64,000 nucleotides of DNA from Streptomyces cinerochromogenes (GTDB lineage: Bacteria > Actinomycetota > Actinomycetes > Streptomycetales > Streptomycetaceae): the NCBI RefSeq assembly GCF_014648635.1, contig NZ_BMRM01000002.1, positions 434,001 to 498,000 of the forward strand. The letters are read 5' to 3'. Of this stretch, positions 34,047 through 42,579 are shown in pieces. The notes below the pieces were generated by a model, which was not told the origin of the DNA, did not search any database, and saw only the letters and a list, made by a program, of their open reading frames with translations. The position numbers and the translations under genes were made by a program. Each line of letters begins with the position of its first letter. Position 1 is the stretch's first letter.

Positions 34047-34526
34047 TCAGCGCCCCGACCCCAGCGCCGCCAACGCCTCGTCCGTCAGCCGGTACACCGT
34101 CCACTCGTCCTGCGGCCGCGCACCCAGCGCCTCGTAGAAACCGATCGCCGGCCGGTTCCAGTTCAGCACCGACCACTCCAGCCGCTCGTACCCCCGCTCC
34201 CCGCAGATCCGCGCCAGCTCCGCCAGCAACGCCCGCCCGTGCCCACCACCACGCGCGGCAGGCCGCACATACAGATCCTCCAGATGGATCCCGTGCACGC
34301 CACGCCACGTCGAGAAGTTCAGGAACCACAACGCGAACCCGACCGGCTCCCCGCTCCCCTCGTCCACGGCCATGTGCGCGAACGCGGCCGGCCGCTCCCC
34401 GAACAACGCCTCCCGCAGCTGCTCCTCACTGGCCCGCGCCTCCTCCGGCGCCTTCTCGTACTCGGCCAGTTCACGGATCAGGGCGTGGATGACGGGGACG
34501 TCGGCGGGGGTCGCGGCACGGATCAT
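34047..34526 (-). CDS. GNAT acetyltransferase of the diamine acetyltransferase type
   Basis: A 159-residue GNAT protein: MIRAATPADVPVIHALIREL at the start, AEYEKAPEEARASEEQLREA near 21-40, GFALWFLNFSTWRGVHGIHL near 75-94, the acetyl-CoA loop LYVRPAARGGGHGRALLAEL near 97-116, and RLEWSVLNWNRPAIGFYEAL near 127-146. The ELAxYEK and NFSTW...IxLEDLYV pattern is that of the spermidine/spermine and thialysine N-acetyltransferase group, so a diamine or polyamine substrate is plausible. The ATG 48 bases inside the longest frame was chosen for family agreement. Confidence 0.85.
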   Translation of the reverse strand: MIRAATPADVPVIHALIRELAEYEKAPEEARASEEQLREALFGERPAAFAHMAVDEGSGEPVGFALWFLNFSTWRGVHGIHLEDLYVRPAARGGGHGRALLAELARICGERGYERLEWSVLNWNRPAIGFYEALGARPQDEWTVYRLTDEALAALGSGR

Positions 34527-34686
34527 GGGGGGAGGGTAACCGGCGGGAGGGAAGAGCACCGCCCTTGTGGCCACACCTCGGACAAGCCAGGTTCGGGGGC
34601 GTGTGGAGTGCGGAACTTCGTGGCCCGGGGAGACGGCCTCTGTGTACAGTGGACCCGCTTCCGCGCATGTCGTCGCAGCGCGCGGT

Positions 34687-34761
34687 GCCTCCTTAGCTCA
34701 GTCCGGCCAGAGCAACGCACTTGTAATGCGTAGGTCGTCGGTTCGAATCCGACAGGGGGCT
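34687..34761 (+). tRNA. tRNA-Thr (anticodon TGT)
   Basis: The cloverleaf can be drawn: acceptor GCCTCCT pairs with AGGGGGC (one G-U pair) and T is the discriminator base. The D-arm has TAGCTCAG, the anticodon stem ACGCA/TGCGT has loop CTTGTAA, and the T-arm contains GGTTCGAATCC. The anticodon TGT at 34722-34724 reads ACA. The 3' CCA is not encoded. A terminator hairpin follows directly. Confidence 0.95.
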
Positions 34762-34766
34762 CGATC

Positions 34767-34797
34767 AGCCCAGGCGGGACCCGCTCCCACCTGGGCT
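34767..34797 (+). terminator. Terminator of the tRNA-Thr gene
   Basis: Arms agcccagg / cctgggct with further pairing inside the loop, followed by TTTC. It starts six bases after the tRNA. Confidence 0.8.
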
Positions 34798-34805
34798 TTC
34801 TCATG

Positions 34806-35723
34806 TCAGCCTGGGGGCAGCAGGTGGGCGATCTCCAGCTGCCGCGGCTTGACCGGGCGGCCGTCCTCCACATCCCACAGGGCGTTCTGGAGCAGCCGGC
34901 CGAGGGTCCAGGCGCGGGCCCGGTCGCGGTCGAGGCCGAGGACGTCGGTCATGGCGTCGAAGCGCCAGCGGACCTCGGCCGGGTCGTAGCGGTTGTCCAG
35001 GGCGGGCCACAGTTCGAAGCCGGGGTCGCCGGCCAGTGGCTCGGGGTCGATGGCGAGCCAGTCGGCGCGGTCGGCGGCGAGGACGTTCTCGTCGTGCAGG
35101 TCCCAGTGGAGGAGTCGGTCGCCGGGTTCGGTGGCGACCTCGCGTACGGCGGCGGCGCAGTCGGCGAGGGTCCGGCGGACCTCGGGGTCGGGGATGTGCC
35201 GCAGGGCCCGGGGTGTCCGTTCCAGCATGGCGTCGGCGATGTCGCCGAGGCGGCGCAGGCCGGGCGGGGCGGGGAAGGTCGTCAGGCGGGCCAGGAGCCG
35301 GGCGATGACGAGGACCGCTGCGCGGGTGTCGGCGAGGCCGGCGAGCATGCGGGACGCGTCGAGGCGTTCCAGGAGCATGGTGCCGGTGGCCGGGTCGTGG
35401 TCCAGGAGTCGTACGGCGCCGTCGCCGTTCCATGTCCGCAGGGCGACCGGTTCGCCTTCGCTCTCCTCGTCGAGCAGCTGGAGCTTGAGGACGGCGCGGA
35501 GGCCGTCGGTGCGGACGACGGGGAGGACGAGGGCGCTGACGCCGTTCATCGAGGGTCCGTCGGGCGTGAGCCGCCAGCGGTCGAGGAAGTCGGCCGCGAG
35601 GCCGGGGAGGGCGGCGATGAAGGCGCGTCCCGCCGCGCCGTTGTACATCTCCTGGGCCTGGGCCGGCGCGCTGGGGATGTCGATCACCAACCGGACGATA
35701 GTGGCGTGGGTGAATCGGCTCAT
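34806..35723 (-). CDS. Aminoglycoside/streptomycin phosphotransferase-like kinase
   Basis: A 305-residue protein of the APH/streptomycin 6-kinase fold. The nucleotide-lysine strand is LRAVLKLQLLDEES near 78. The catalytic loop is DRLLHWDLHDENVLAADRAD near 205-224 (H-x-D-x-x-x-x-N) and the metal aspartate lies in WLAIDPEPLAGDPGFELWP near 225-243. Streptomycetes hold many such kinases, and resistance cannot be assumed; the substrate is unknown. The start ATG overlaps by one CATG with the opposite rhomboid-like gene. A GTG 33 bases downstream (VIDIPSAPAQ) is an alternative that would free the shared promoter. Confidence 0.82.
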   Translation of the reverse strand: MSRFTHATIVRLVIDIPSAPAQAQEMYNGAAGRAFIAALPGLAADFLDRWRLTPDGPSMNGVSALVLPVVRTDGLRAVLKLQLLDEESEGEPVALRTWNGDGAVRLLDHDPATGTMLLERLDASRMLAGLADTRAAVLVIARLLARLTTFPAPPGLRRLGDIADAMLERTPRALRHIPDPEVRRTLADCAAAVREVATEPGDRLLHWDLHDENVLAADRADWLAIDPEPLAGDPGFELWPALDNRYDPAEVRWRFDAMTDVLGLDRDRARAWTLGRLLQNALWDVEDGRPVKPRQLEIAHLLPPG

Positions 35724-36375
35724 GCGAGTTTTCCGGGGCGTGAGCGGGGTGCGGGCGTATGTCCGCAGTGCTCCTGGCACCTATGTGTGGCTGGTGGTCC
35801 TGTTGGTGACGACGGTGGCGTTGCATCACATGCCGCCGGAGTTCGAGGAGCATTTCCTGCGGCGGCGGTCGACGAACCTGCATGAGTTGTCCCGGAATCC
35901 GGTGCGGGCGCTGGTGGCGAGTGCGATGTGGATCGAGAGCGGTCACTGGGTGCCGTACGCCGTGCTGTACTCGGTGTTCCACGCGCCGGCCGAGCGGTGG
36001 CTGGGGACGGCGCGCTGGCTGGGGGTGTGCGCGTTGGCGCATGTGCTGGCGTCGTTGGTCAGTGAGGGGGCGTTGCTGGGGGCGATTCGCCGGGGTGTGG
36101 TTCCGCAGGCGGCGGTGTTCACGCTGGACATCGGGGTGAGTTATGCGCTGGCCGGGGTGATCGCCGTGCTGGGGTACGGGATCGCGGTGCCGTGGCGGTA
36201 CGCGTACCTGTCGGCGGTGGTGGTCGTGTTCGGGTTGCCGTTGGGTACGGGGCCGACGTTCACCGACTTCGGTCACTTCGTGGCCGTGTTGATCGGTCTG
36301 GCCTGTTATCCACTGGTCAGGGGGCGGGGAAAAGCATGGAATCCGAAGGAGACACTGGCCGGGTTCAGGGGTTAA
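35722..36375 (+). CDS. Rhomboid-like integral membrane protein
   Basis: A 217-residue protein with about six membrane segments, the first near residues 18-35 (YVWLVVLLVTTVALHHMPPE). LDIGVSYALAGVIAVLGYG near 133-151 offers a Gly-x-Ser and TDFGHFVAVLIGLACYPL near 183-200 a His within a G-H-x5-G pattern, spaced like the Ser-His dyad of intramembrane rhomboid proteases, so activity is possible. The usual Trp-Arg loop motif is not seen. The start is uncertain: GTG at 35710 or ATG at 35722, the latter sharing CATG with the divergent kinase. It is followed after ten bases by the FAD oxidoreductase gene. Confidence 0.75.
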   Translation: MRVFRGVSGVRAYVRSAPGTYVWLVVLLVTTVALHHMPPEFEEHFLRRRSTNLHELSRNPVRALVASAMWIESGHWVPYAVLYSVFHAPAERWLGTARWLGVCALAHVLASLVSEGALLGAIRRGVVPQAAVFTLDIGVSYALAGVIAVLGYGIAVPWRYAYLSAVVVVFGLPLGTGPTFTDFGHFVAVLIGLACYPLVRGRGKAWNPKETLAGFRG

Positions 36376-36385
36376 CGTCCCGGCC

Positions 36386-37792
36386 ATGAGCAGCCCGGTG
36401 TGCGGTGTCGTGAACGGTGGGATCTCCTTCTGGTACGCGGATGACGGTCTTCCGGCGGTGCGGGAGCCGCTGCCGGGGGACGCGTCGGCCGATGTGGTGA
36501 TCGTGGGTGGCGGTTACACGGGGCTGTGGACGGCGTACTACCTGAAGAAGGCCGCGCCGTTTCTCCGTATCACCGTGCTGGAGCAGAAGTTCTGCGGGTA
36601 CGGGGCCTCGGGCCGCAACGGGGGCTGGCTGTACAACGGGATCGCGGGCCGGGACCGGTATGCGAGGCTGCACGGCCGTGAGGCCGCGGTGCGGTTGCAG
36701 CGGGCGATGAACGACACGGTGGCCGAGGTGATCGCGGTCGCCGCGGCGGAGGGCATCGACGCGGACGTGCACCGGGGTGGTGTGCTGGAGGTGGCGACGA
36801 CTCCGGCGCAGCTGGCGCGGTTGAGGGCGTTCCACGAGCACGAGGTGTCGTACGGGGAGAAGGACCGGGAGGTGTACGGCGCCCGGGAGACGGCCGAGCG
36901 GATCCGCGTCGCGGACGCGGTGGGTTCGGCCTGGACCCCGCACGGGGCGCGGCTGCACCCGGTGAAGCTGGTGAAGGGGCTCGCGGCGGTCGTGGAGGGG
37001 CTGGGGGTGACGATCCACGAGTCGACGCCGGTGACGGAGATCCGTCCGAAGCACGCGGTCACCCCGTACGGCACCGTTCGGGCACCGTACGTCCTGCGCT
37101 GCACCGAGGGTTTCACCGCGTCCCTCAAGGGCCAGCGGAGGACGTGGCTGCCGATGAACTCCTCGATGATCGCGACGGAGCCGTTGTCCGAGGAGCAGTG
37201 GGCGGGGATCGGCTGGGCGGGCGGGGAGACGCTGGGCGACATGGCGCACGCGTACATGTATGCGCAGCGCACGGCGGACGGCCGGATCGCGCTGGGCGGG
37301 CGGGGGGTGCCGTACCGCTTCGGTTCGCGTACCGACAACGACGGCCGGACGCAGCCGGCGACGGTCGAGGCCCTGCGGGAGGTTCTGACCCGTTTCTTCC
37401 CGTCCCTGGCGGGGGTGCGGGTCGAGCACGCCTGGTCGGGCGTGCTGGGTGTGCCGCGTGACTGGTGCGCCACGGTGACGCTCGACCGTTCCACGGGTCT
37501 GGGCTGGGCGGGCGGCTACGTCGGTTCGGGTGTCGCCACCGCGAACCTGGCCGCCCGTACGCTGCGTGATCTGGTCCGGCAGGATTCCGGGCAGGGCGGC
37601 CGGACGGAGCTGACGGATCTGCCGTGGGTGAACCACAAGGTCCGCAAGTGGGAGCCGGAGCCTTTCCGCTGGTTGGGCGTGCAGGGCATGTATGCCACCT
37701 ATCGCACTGCCGACCAGCGTGAACGCCTCCGTCCGGGCATGGAGTCCTCCCGGTTGGCGAGGGCGGCGGACCGGATCGCGGGACGGCACTGA
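36386..37792 (+). CDS. FAD-dependent oxidoreductase of the DAO family
   Basis: A 468-residue flavoenzyme. The dinucleotide fold is ADVVIVGGGYTGLWTAYYLK near 36-55 (GxGxxG) followed by ITVLEQKFCGYGASGRNGGW near 62-81, the flavin-contact GASGRNGG motif of glycine/D-amino acid and gamma-glutamylputrescine oxidases. The C-terminal flavin motif is GLGWAGGYVGSGVATANLAA near 370-390. It probably oxidises an amine or amino acid. The Q-F-C-G pattern with no covalent-FAD Cys/His pair leaves attachment open. It is ten bases after the rhomboid-like gene, so co-transcription is likely. The next gene, msiK, has its own 177-base leader. Confidence 0.85.
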   Translation: MSSPVCGVVNGGISFWYADDGLPAVREPLPGDASADVVIVGGGYTGLWTAYYLKKAAPFLRITVLEQKFCGYGASGRNGGWLYNGIAGRDRYARLHGREAAVRLQRAMNDTVAEVIAVAAAEGIDADVHRGGVLEVATTPAQLARLRAFHEHEVSYGEKDREVYGARETAERIRVADAVGSAWTPHGARLHPVKLVKGLAAVVEGLGVTIHESTPVTEIRPKHAVTPYGTVRAPYVLRCTEGFTASLKGQRRTWLPMNSSMIATEPLSEEQWAGIGWAGGETLGDMAHAYMYAQRTADGRIALGGRGVPYRFGSRTDNDGRTQPATVEALREVLTRFFPSLAGVRVEHAWSGVLGVPRDWCATVTLDRSTGLGWAGGYVGSGVATANLAARTLRDLVRQDSGQGGRTELTDLPWVNHKVRKWEPEPFRWLGVQGMYATYRTADQRERLRPGMESSRLARAADRIAGRH

Positions 37793-37969
37793 GGGTGCCG
37801 GGCCGGCGTTTCGGGAATTTCCGCGAAGTTCACCAGGGCCCGGGTACTGACAGAGCCGGTGAACGCCAGGTACCGTCCTGATCCAGTTCACTCCGGTGGA
37901 CTACGCCAACCACCTTCCTACAACGGATCGTCCGGCACGTTCCTGCCGGTAGAAGGGGGCCCATTCACC

Positions 37970-39106
37970 ATGGCCACAGTCACGTTCGACAAGGCGACCC
38001 GGATCTACCCGGGTTCCGACAAGCCCGCCGTCGACCAGCTCGACATCGCGATCGAGGACGGCGAGTTCCTCGTCCTGGTCGGCCCGTCGGGTTGCGGCAA
38101 GTCCACCTCCCTGCGGATGCTCGCGGGTCTGGAGGACGTCAACGGCGGAGCCATCCGTATCGGTGACCGCGACGTCACGCACCTGCCGCCGAAGGACCGG
38201 GACATCGCCATGGTGTTCCAGAACTACGCGCTCTACCCGCACATGACGGTCGCCGACAACATGGGTTTCGCGCTGAAGATCGCCGGTGTGCCGAAGGCGG
38301 AGATCCGGCAGAAGGTCGAGGAGGCCGCGAAGATCCTCGACCTCACCCAGTACCTGGACCGCAAGCCGAAGGCGCTCTCCGGCGGTCAGCGCCAGCGTGT
38401 GGCGATGGGCCGGGCGATCGTGCGTGAGCCGCAGGTCTTCCTCATGGACGAACCGCTGTCGAACCTGGACGCCAAGCTGCGTGTGTCCACGCGTACGCAG
38501 ATCGCGTCCCTGCAGCGCCGTCTGGGCATCACCACGGTCTACGTCACGCACGACCAGGTCGAGGCCATGACGATGGGCGACCGGGTGGCGGTGCTCAAGG
38601 ACGGTCTGCTGCAGCAGGTCGACTCGCCGCGGAACATGTACGACAAGCCCGCGAACCTCTTCGTCGCCGGTTTCATCGGCTCGCCGGCCATGAACCTGGT
38701 CGAGGTGCCGATCACCGACGGCGGTGTGAAGTTCGGCAACAGCGTCGTGCCGGTCGGCCGGGAGGCCCTGTCGGCCGCCGCGGACCGGGGTGACCGCACG
38801 GTGACCGTGGGTGTGCGTCCGGAGCACTTCGACGTGGTGGAGCACAACGGCACGGTGGCGGCCTCGCTGTCGAAGGACGCCGCGGACGCGCCGGCCGGTC
38901 TGGCGGTCTCCGTGAACGTCGTCGAGGAGCTGGGCGCGGACGGTTACGTGTACGGCACGGCCGAGGTCGGTGGCGAGGTCAAGGACCTGGTCGTCCGGGT
39001 GAACGGCCGGCAGGTGCCGGACAAGGGCTCGACGCTGCACGTCGTGCCGCGGCCGGGCGAGATCCACGTGTTCTCCACGTCCACCGGTGAGCGGCTGGCG
39101 GACTGA
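37970..39106 (+). CDS. msiK: Multiple-sugar import ATPase MsiK
   Basis: A 378-residue ABC ATPase of the MalK/UgpC class. Walker A is LVGPSGCGKSTSLRMLAGLE near 35-54, the Q-loop MVFQNYALYPHMTV near 81, the signature KALSGGQRQRVAMGRAIV near 132-149, Walker B QVFLMDEPLSNLDAKLR near 152-168 and the switch histidine VYVTHDQVEAM near 187. The C-terminal TOBE/regulatory domain follows (VTVGVRPEHFDV). MsiK energises several sugar ABC importers in streptomycetes, including those for cellobiose and chitobiose, which themselves lack an ATPase. The lone sugar-binding lipoprotein at 16.6 kb may use it. A weak dre-like TGGACTACGCCA lies about 60 bases upstream. Confidence 0.95.
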   Translation: MATVTFDKATRIYPGSDKPAVDQLDIAIEDGEFLVLVGPSGCGKSTSLRMLAGLEDVNGGAIRIGDRDVTHLPPKDRDIAMVFQNYALYPHMTVADNMGFALKIAGVPKAEIRQKVEEAAKILDLTQYLDRKPKALSGGQRQRVAMGRAIVREPQVFLMDEPLSNLDAKLRVSTRTQIASLQRRLGITTVYVTHDQVEAMTMGDRVAVLKDGLLQQVDSPRNMYDKPANLFVAGFIGSPAMNLVEVPITDGGVKFGNSVVPVGREALSAAADRGDRTVTVGVRPEHFDVVEHNGTVAASLSKDAADAPAGLAVSVNVVEELGADGYVYGTAEVGGEVKDLVVRVNGRQVPDKGSTLHVVPRPGEIHVFSTSTGERLAD

Positions 39107-39123
39107 CGACGGCTGTCCGGCTC

Positions 39124-39164
39124 CGGCAGGGGCCCCGCGCGCTCGGCGTGCGGGGCCCCTGCCG
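39124..39164 (+). terminator. Terminator of msiK
   Basis: A perfect 15-bp stem (cggcaggggccccgc / gcggggcccctgccg) with an 11-base loop, followed by TTG-rich sequence. It starts 18 bases after the msiK stop. Confidence 0.92.
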
Positions 39165-39371
39165 TTGTCGCGCCGTTGTCGTGCGTTCCCATGCGTTCTC
39201 GTGCGTTGTCCATGCCGCTGGATCTTGTCGTCTGATCTCGTCGCCGGATCCTGCGTTGGATCTTGTTGTGGCGTGTCTCGTCAACCCGTTACCCCGAAAT
39301 CAGCGCCTTCTCATCCCCCATAAGGGTGACTCAATGTCTCCAAATCATCACTGGGCGCTACCCTCACACGC

Positions 39372-39833
39372 GTGAAGCACTCCACCACCCCACAGACGCG
39401 ACGCGGCCACCGGGGCGGCCCTGCCCGCCGGATCGGCCGCACTCTCGCCCTCGTCCTGCCCGTCGTCCTGGTGCTCTCCGGGACCCTCGCGGTCACCCGG
39501 GTCAACTGGACGGGCAGTCCGTCCAGCTCGGTGCTGGCCGCCTCCGACGTCTCCGCGGCGGAAGCCCCCGCGAGGAGGGTCTCCCGCGCTCCGCAGGACG
39601 TGCTCCGCGACCGGCTGATGACGGAGCTGCAGAGCAGGGATCCGGGGGTGGTCCTCACCCACCTCCAGCAGGCCGTCAACGGCCATCCCCGGCTGGCCCG
39701 GCACTGCTCGTCCATCGCCCGTGCCCTGGGCCGGGCCGCGGTGCGGATCTACGGCGCCTCGCGCGCCCAGTCGTACGCCCGCCCGGTGTGCGACACGGCC
39801 TTCGCCTCGGGTGTTCTGGCCGCGCACAGCTGA
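39372..39833 (+). CDS. Hypothetical membrane-anchored/exported protein
   Basis: A 153-residue protein. Residues 1-22 are basic (KHSTTPQTRRGHRGGPARRI), followed by one hydrophobic segment (LALVLPVVLVLSGTLAV) near 25-41, so the rest is outside the membrane. The exterior part contains LRDRLMTELQSRDPGVVLTH and CSSIARALGRAAVRIYGASR near 110-130, with two cysteines that could form a disulfide. No family is recognised. It starts at GTG and is 85 bases upstream of the nucleotidyltransferase gene on the same strand. The DNA between the msiK terminator and this gene (39165-39371) is low-complexity GTTGTCG/GCGTT-rich with no gene seen. Confidence 0.6.
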   Translation: MKHSTTPQTRRGHRGGPARRIGRTLALVLPVVLVLSGTLAVTRVNWTGSPSSSVLAASDVSAAEAPARRVSRAPQDVLRDRLMTELQSRDPGVVLTHLQQAVNGHPRLARHCSSIARALGRAAVRIYGASRAQSYARPVCDTAFASGVLAAHS

Positions 39834-39918
39834 GGTGCCGGTAGGAAGTCGGTAACGGCTCCCCGAGAAGCGCGTTGCCGCCGACCCGCCGTCGTGGGGC
39901 GCCACGTACAGTGCGGTC

Positions 39919-40650
39919 ATGACCCATCCGAACGCCGCGTCGCGCCCCACTCAAGCCGTGGTCCTGGCCGGTGGCCAGGGCTCACGGCTGCGTCCGTACA
40001 CCGATGACCGGCCGAAGCCGATGGTCGAGATCCCGGGTACGGGCACTCCGATCATCGGCCACCAGCTGAACTGGCTCGCCGAGGAGGGCGTGACGGACGT
40101 GGTGGTCTCCTGCGGCCACCTCGCCGACGTCCTGCAGAAGTGGCTGGACTCGGCCGACCTTCCCGTCTCCGTCACGACGGTCGTGGAGACCGAGCCGCTG
40201 GGCCGCGGGGGTGGCCTGCGGTACGCCGCTGCGCGTCTGCCCCATCCCGACCGGCCCTGGTACGCCACGAACGGGGACATCTGGACACGGTTCTCCCTGC
40301 GGGACATGGCCGACTTCCACACCGAGCGGGATGCGGTGGCCACCCTGGCGCTGGCTCGTCCGCGGATTCCGTGGGGTGCGGTGCGGACCGACGGGTTCGG
40401 GCACATCACCGACTTCATCGAGGCGCCGCCGTCGACGTTCGAGATCAATGCCGGTGTCTATGTGTTCTCGCCGGAGTTCGCTTCCCTGCTGCCCGAACGG
40501 GGCGATCACGAGCGGACGACGTTCCCGCGGCTGGCCCGGGAGAAGAGGCTGGCCGGGTTCCCCATTCCGCAGGGGGCGTACTGGCGGGCCATCGACACGG
40601 CGAAGGATCTGACCGAGGCGGCCAAGGAGCTGGCTGCGCTCGGTCGCTGA
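39919..40650 (+). CDS. Sugar-1-phosphate nucleotidyltransferase
   Basis: A 243-residue GT-A nucleotidyltransferase: QAVVLAGGQGSRLRPYTDDR near 12-31 (signature GGxGxRLxPxT), RPKPMVEIPGTGTPIIGHQL near 31-50, TEPLGRGGGLRYAA near 92, TNGDIWTRF near 117 (metal aspartate) and FEINAGVYVFSPEFASLLP near 175-193. It resembles GDP-mannose or glucose-1-phosphate thymidylyltransferase-like enzymes but lacks a C-terminal beta-helix, so it is the short form. The sugar nucleotide made is not clear from sequence. The gene ends in a strong bidirectional terminator facing the DoxX gene. Confidence 0.85.
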   Translation: MTHPNAASRPTQAVVLAGGQGSRLRPYTDDRPKPMVEIPGTGTPIIGHQLNWLAEEGVTDVVVSCGHLADVLQKWLDSADLPVSVTTVVETEPLGRGGGLRYAAARLPHPDRPWYATNGDIWTRFSLRDMADFHTERDAVATLALARPRIPWGAVRTDGFGHITDFIEAPPSTFEINAGVYVFSPEFASLLPERGDHERTTFPRLAREKRLAGFPIPQGAYWRAIDTAKDLTEAAKELAALGR

Positions 40651-40696
40651 CCGTTCCCAGCGCGCCTCCGGGCCGGCCCCCTCGCCCCACGCTCGA

Positions 40697-40728
40697 AGGG
40701 CCCCGTACCTCGCTCGGTACGGGGCCCT
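40697..40728. terminator. Bidirectional terminator between convergent genes
   Basis: A perfect 13-bp stem (agggccccgtacc / ggtacggggccct) with a TCGCTC loop. Confidence 0.9.
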
Positions 40729-40748
40729 CTGTCCGTTTGCCCGGTCCG

Positions 40749-42428
40749 TCAGCCCAGCAGGCCGCCCACCAGGCCCGGCTGGCCCGTGGAGGTGCTGCCG
40801 CCGCCGGAGGAGGTGCTGCCGCCCGTGGTCGAGCCGCCGGTGCCGGTGCCGCCGCCCGTGCTGGTGGGGCCCGCCGTCGTGCTGGGGGCACCGCCCGTGG
40901 GAGAGGTCTGGCGGGGCGGGGCCTGGCCCGTGGTGCCCTGGGTCTGGGTGGGGGTCGTGGTGGTGGCGCCGGTGGTGCTGCGGCTCGTGCCCGGGGTCGT
41001 CGCCGCGCCGGAGGGGCTCGCGCCGGCGGTGGCGCCGCCCGTCGGGGAGGCGGAGGCCGGCGGGGTGGTGCGGTGCCGTTCGCCGGGCTCCTGCGGGAGC
41101 GGGGAGCCGGGGAGCTGGTTGCGGGGGGCCTCGCCGGGGCCGGGGACGACCACGCGGCTGGAGTCGCGGACCGCGCCGCCGAGGAGGGACCCGACGAGGA
41201 GGGTGAGGCCGACCGTGACGGCGGTGATCAGGGCGCCGCGGCGCAGGACGTAGCGGCGCAGGTCCCAGATGTCGGCGCGGGGGCCGAGCCGGCGCCAGGC
41301 GCTGCCGGCGAGGCGGCCGTCGACGGAGTAGACGGGGGCGCCGGCGATGATCAGGGGGGACCAGGCGGCGAGGTAGATGATGTCGGGGGCGTCGTAGGCG
41401 GGGACGGTCTTCCAGCTGACCGTGACGATCAGGGCGGCGGAGAGCAGGGCGCCGACGACGGCGGTGACGCGCTGCCAGCAGCCGAGGATGGTCAGGACGC
41501 CGACGACGACCTGGAGGAAGGCGATGACCAGGCCGGAGCCGACCGGGTGCTGCAGGGCGAACTGGCGCAGTGGCTCGGCCACGTCCCAGGGGTGCAGGGT
41601 GTTGAGCCACTTCACCATGGAGCCGCGTTTGCCGCCGTCGAAGTAGACGGGGTCGCAGAGCTTGCCCATGCCGGCGTAGAGGGAGATGAAGCCGAGGAAG
41701 ATGCGCAGCGGGAGGAGGACGACGCCGAGGTTGAGCCGGCGGCCGGGGTAGTAGGCGTGCCGGGCGGGGTCGTCGCCCTGGCGCCTGGCGGGGCCCGGGT
41801 GGCCGGAGTCGGTGGCGGCGGGGTCGTCGTAGCCGTCGTAGCCGTCGTAGGGGGCGTACGGTTCGTGGCCGGGGTCGGGGTGGGGTGGGTCGTCGTAGGC
41901 GCCGGTGACCGTGCGCATGTGCGGCAGGAGGCGGGTGCCGTCGGCGTCGGGGGCGGTGCGCTGGTGGCCGACGACGGGGGTCTCGACGGTCTGGTCGAGG
42001 GTGTCGTAGGTGTCGGGGTAGGCCGTCTGGACGCGCGGGATGACCTGGGTGGCGCCGGCCTCGGGCTCGTCGGCGTGGCGGACGCTGCTGCCCCGCACGG
42101 CCTGGAGGAGCCGGTGGGCGCCGGTGTCGTCGGGGGCGGACCTGCCGCTCCACACGACGGGGCGGCGGCGGCCGGTGGCGCCGGCCCGGCCCGCCGTGCC
42201 CATGACGGGCATCCGGGCGGTGTCCTGGGTGGCGCTCAGGTGCCGGGCGATCCGCGGGGATCGGGTGCGCTGGGCCGCCGCGCCCAGCTGCACGCGGAAG
42301 CTGGCGTGATTGACGATGACCTGCGCCGGATCGCTCGGCACCTTCACCATGCTCAGCGCGGGAGCGTCGTCGTATCCCGACGAGCGGTCCCCCGTGGGTG
42401 TGCGGGGTGTTCTGGTGTCCACACTCAT
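40749..42428 (-). CDS. DoxX-type membrane protein with long disordered ends
   Basis: A 559-residue protein. Residues 1-225 are soluble and mostly disordered (many Asp, Pro, Tyr; DGYDGYDDPAATDSGHPGPA). Residues 230-430 form the DoxX module, with about five membrane segments: LNLGVVLLPLRIFLGFISLY, then GLVIAFLQVVVGVLTILGCW, VTAVVGALLSAALIVTVSW, IIYLAAWSPLIIAGAPVYSV and ALITAVTVGLTLLVGSLLGG. Residues 430-559 are a Thr/Gly/Ser/Pro-rich tail. DoxX proteins can take part in thiol redox balance or quinone-linked electron transfer; no activity can be assigned here. The start ATG overlaps no other gene. Downstream is a convergent sugar nucleotidyltransferase. Confidence 0.75.
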   Translation of the reverse strand: MSVDTRTPRTPTGDRSSGYDDAPALSMVKVPSDPAQVIVNHASFRVQLGAAAQRTRSPRIARHLSATQDTARMPVMGTAGRAGATGRRRPVVWSGRSAPDDTGAHRLLQAVRGSSVRHADEPEAGATQVIPRVQTAYPDTYDTLDQTVETPVVGHQRTAPDADGTRLLPHMRTVTGAYDDPPHPDPGHEPYAPYDGYDGYDDPAATDSGHPGPARRQGDDPARHAYYPGRRLNLGVVLLPLRIFLGFISLYAGMGKLCDPVYFDGGKRGSMVKWLNTLHPWDVAEPLRQFALQHPVGSGLVIAFLQVVVGVLTILGCWQRVTAVVGALLSAALIVTVSWKTVPAYDAPDIIYLAAWSPLIIAGAPVYSVDGRLAGSAWRRLGPRADIWDLRRYVLRRGALITAVTVGLTLLVGSLLGGAVRDSSRVVVPGPGEAPRNQLPGSPLPQEPGERHRTTPPASASPTGGATAGASPSGAATTPGTSRSTTGATTTTPTQTQGTTGQAPPRQTSPTGGAPSTTAGPTSTGGGTGTGGSTTGGSTSSGGGSTSTGQPGLVGGLLG

Positions 42429-42579
42429 CTAACCGAGTGACGTGGCGTTAGGACACTGCTTTGACCGGGCGGATGTGTCCGGACCCCGTCAAAGCCGTCC
42501 CGAACGCCTCATGGACGCCCGAATGCCCCCGCAGGGGTGAGGTTCCGGACGGGTGTTCAGCCCGCCCGGGCCGTTGTTC

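Noticed and set aside
34806..35723. Aminoglycoside resistance gene
   Set aside because: The kinase fold is shared by many non-resistance proteins in Streptomyces, and nothing indicates an antibiotic substrate.
35722..36375. Confident call of an active rhomboid protease
   Set aside because: Ser and His positions are suggestive, but the Gly-Ala-Ser-Gly motif is not exact and the Trp-Arg loop is missing, so only rhomboid-like is stated.
37895..37910. dre site upstream of msiK
   Set aside because: TGGACTACGCCA matches only the inner half well and the flanks fail; kept as a remark, not a feature.
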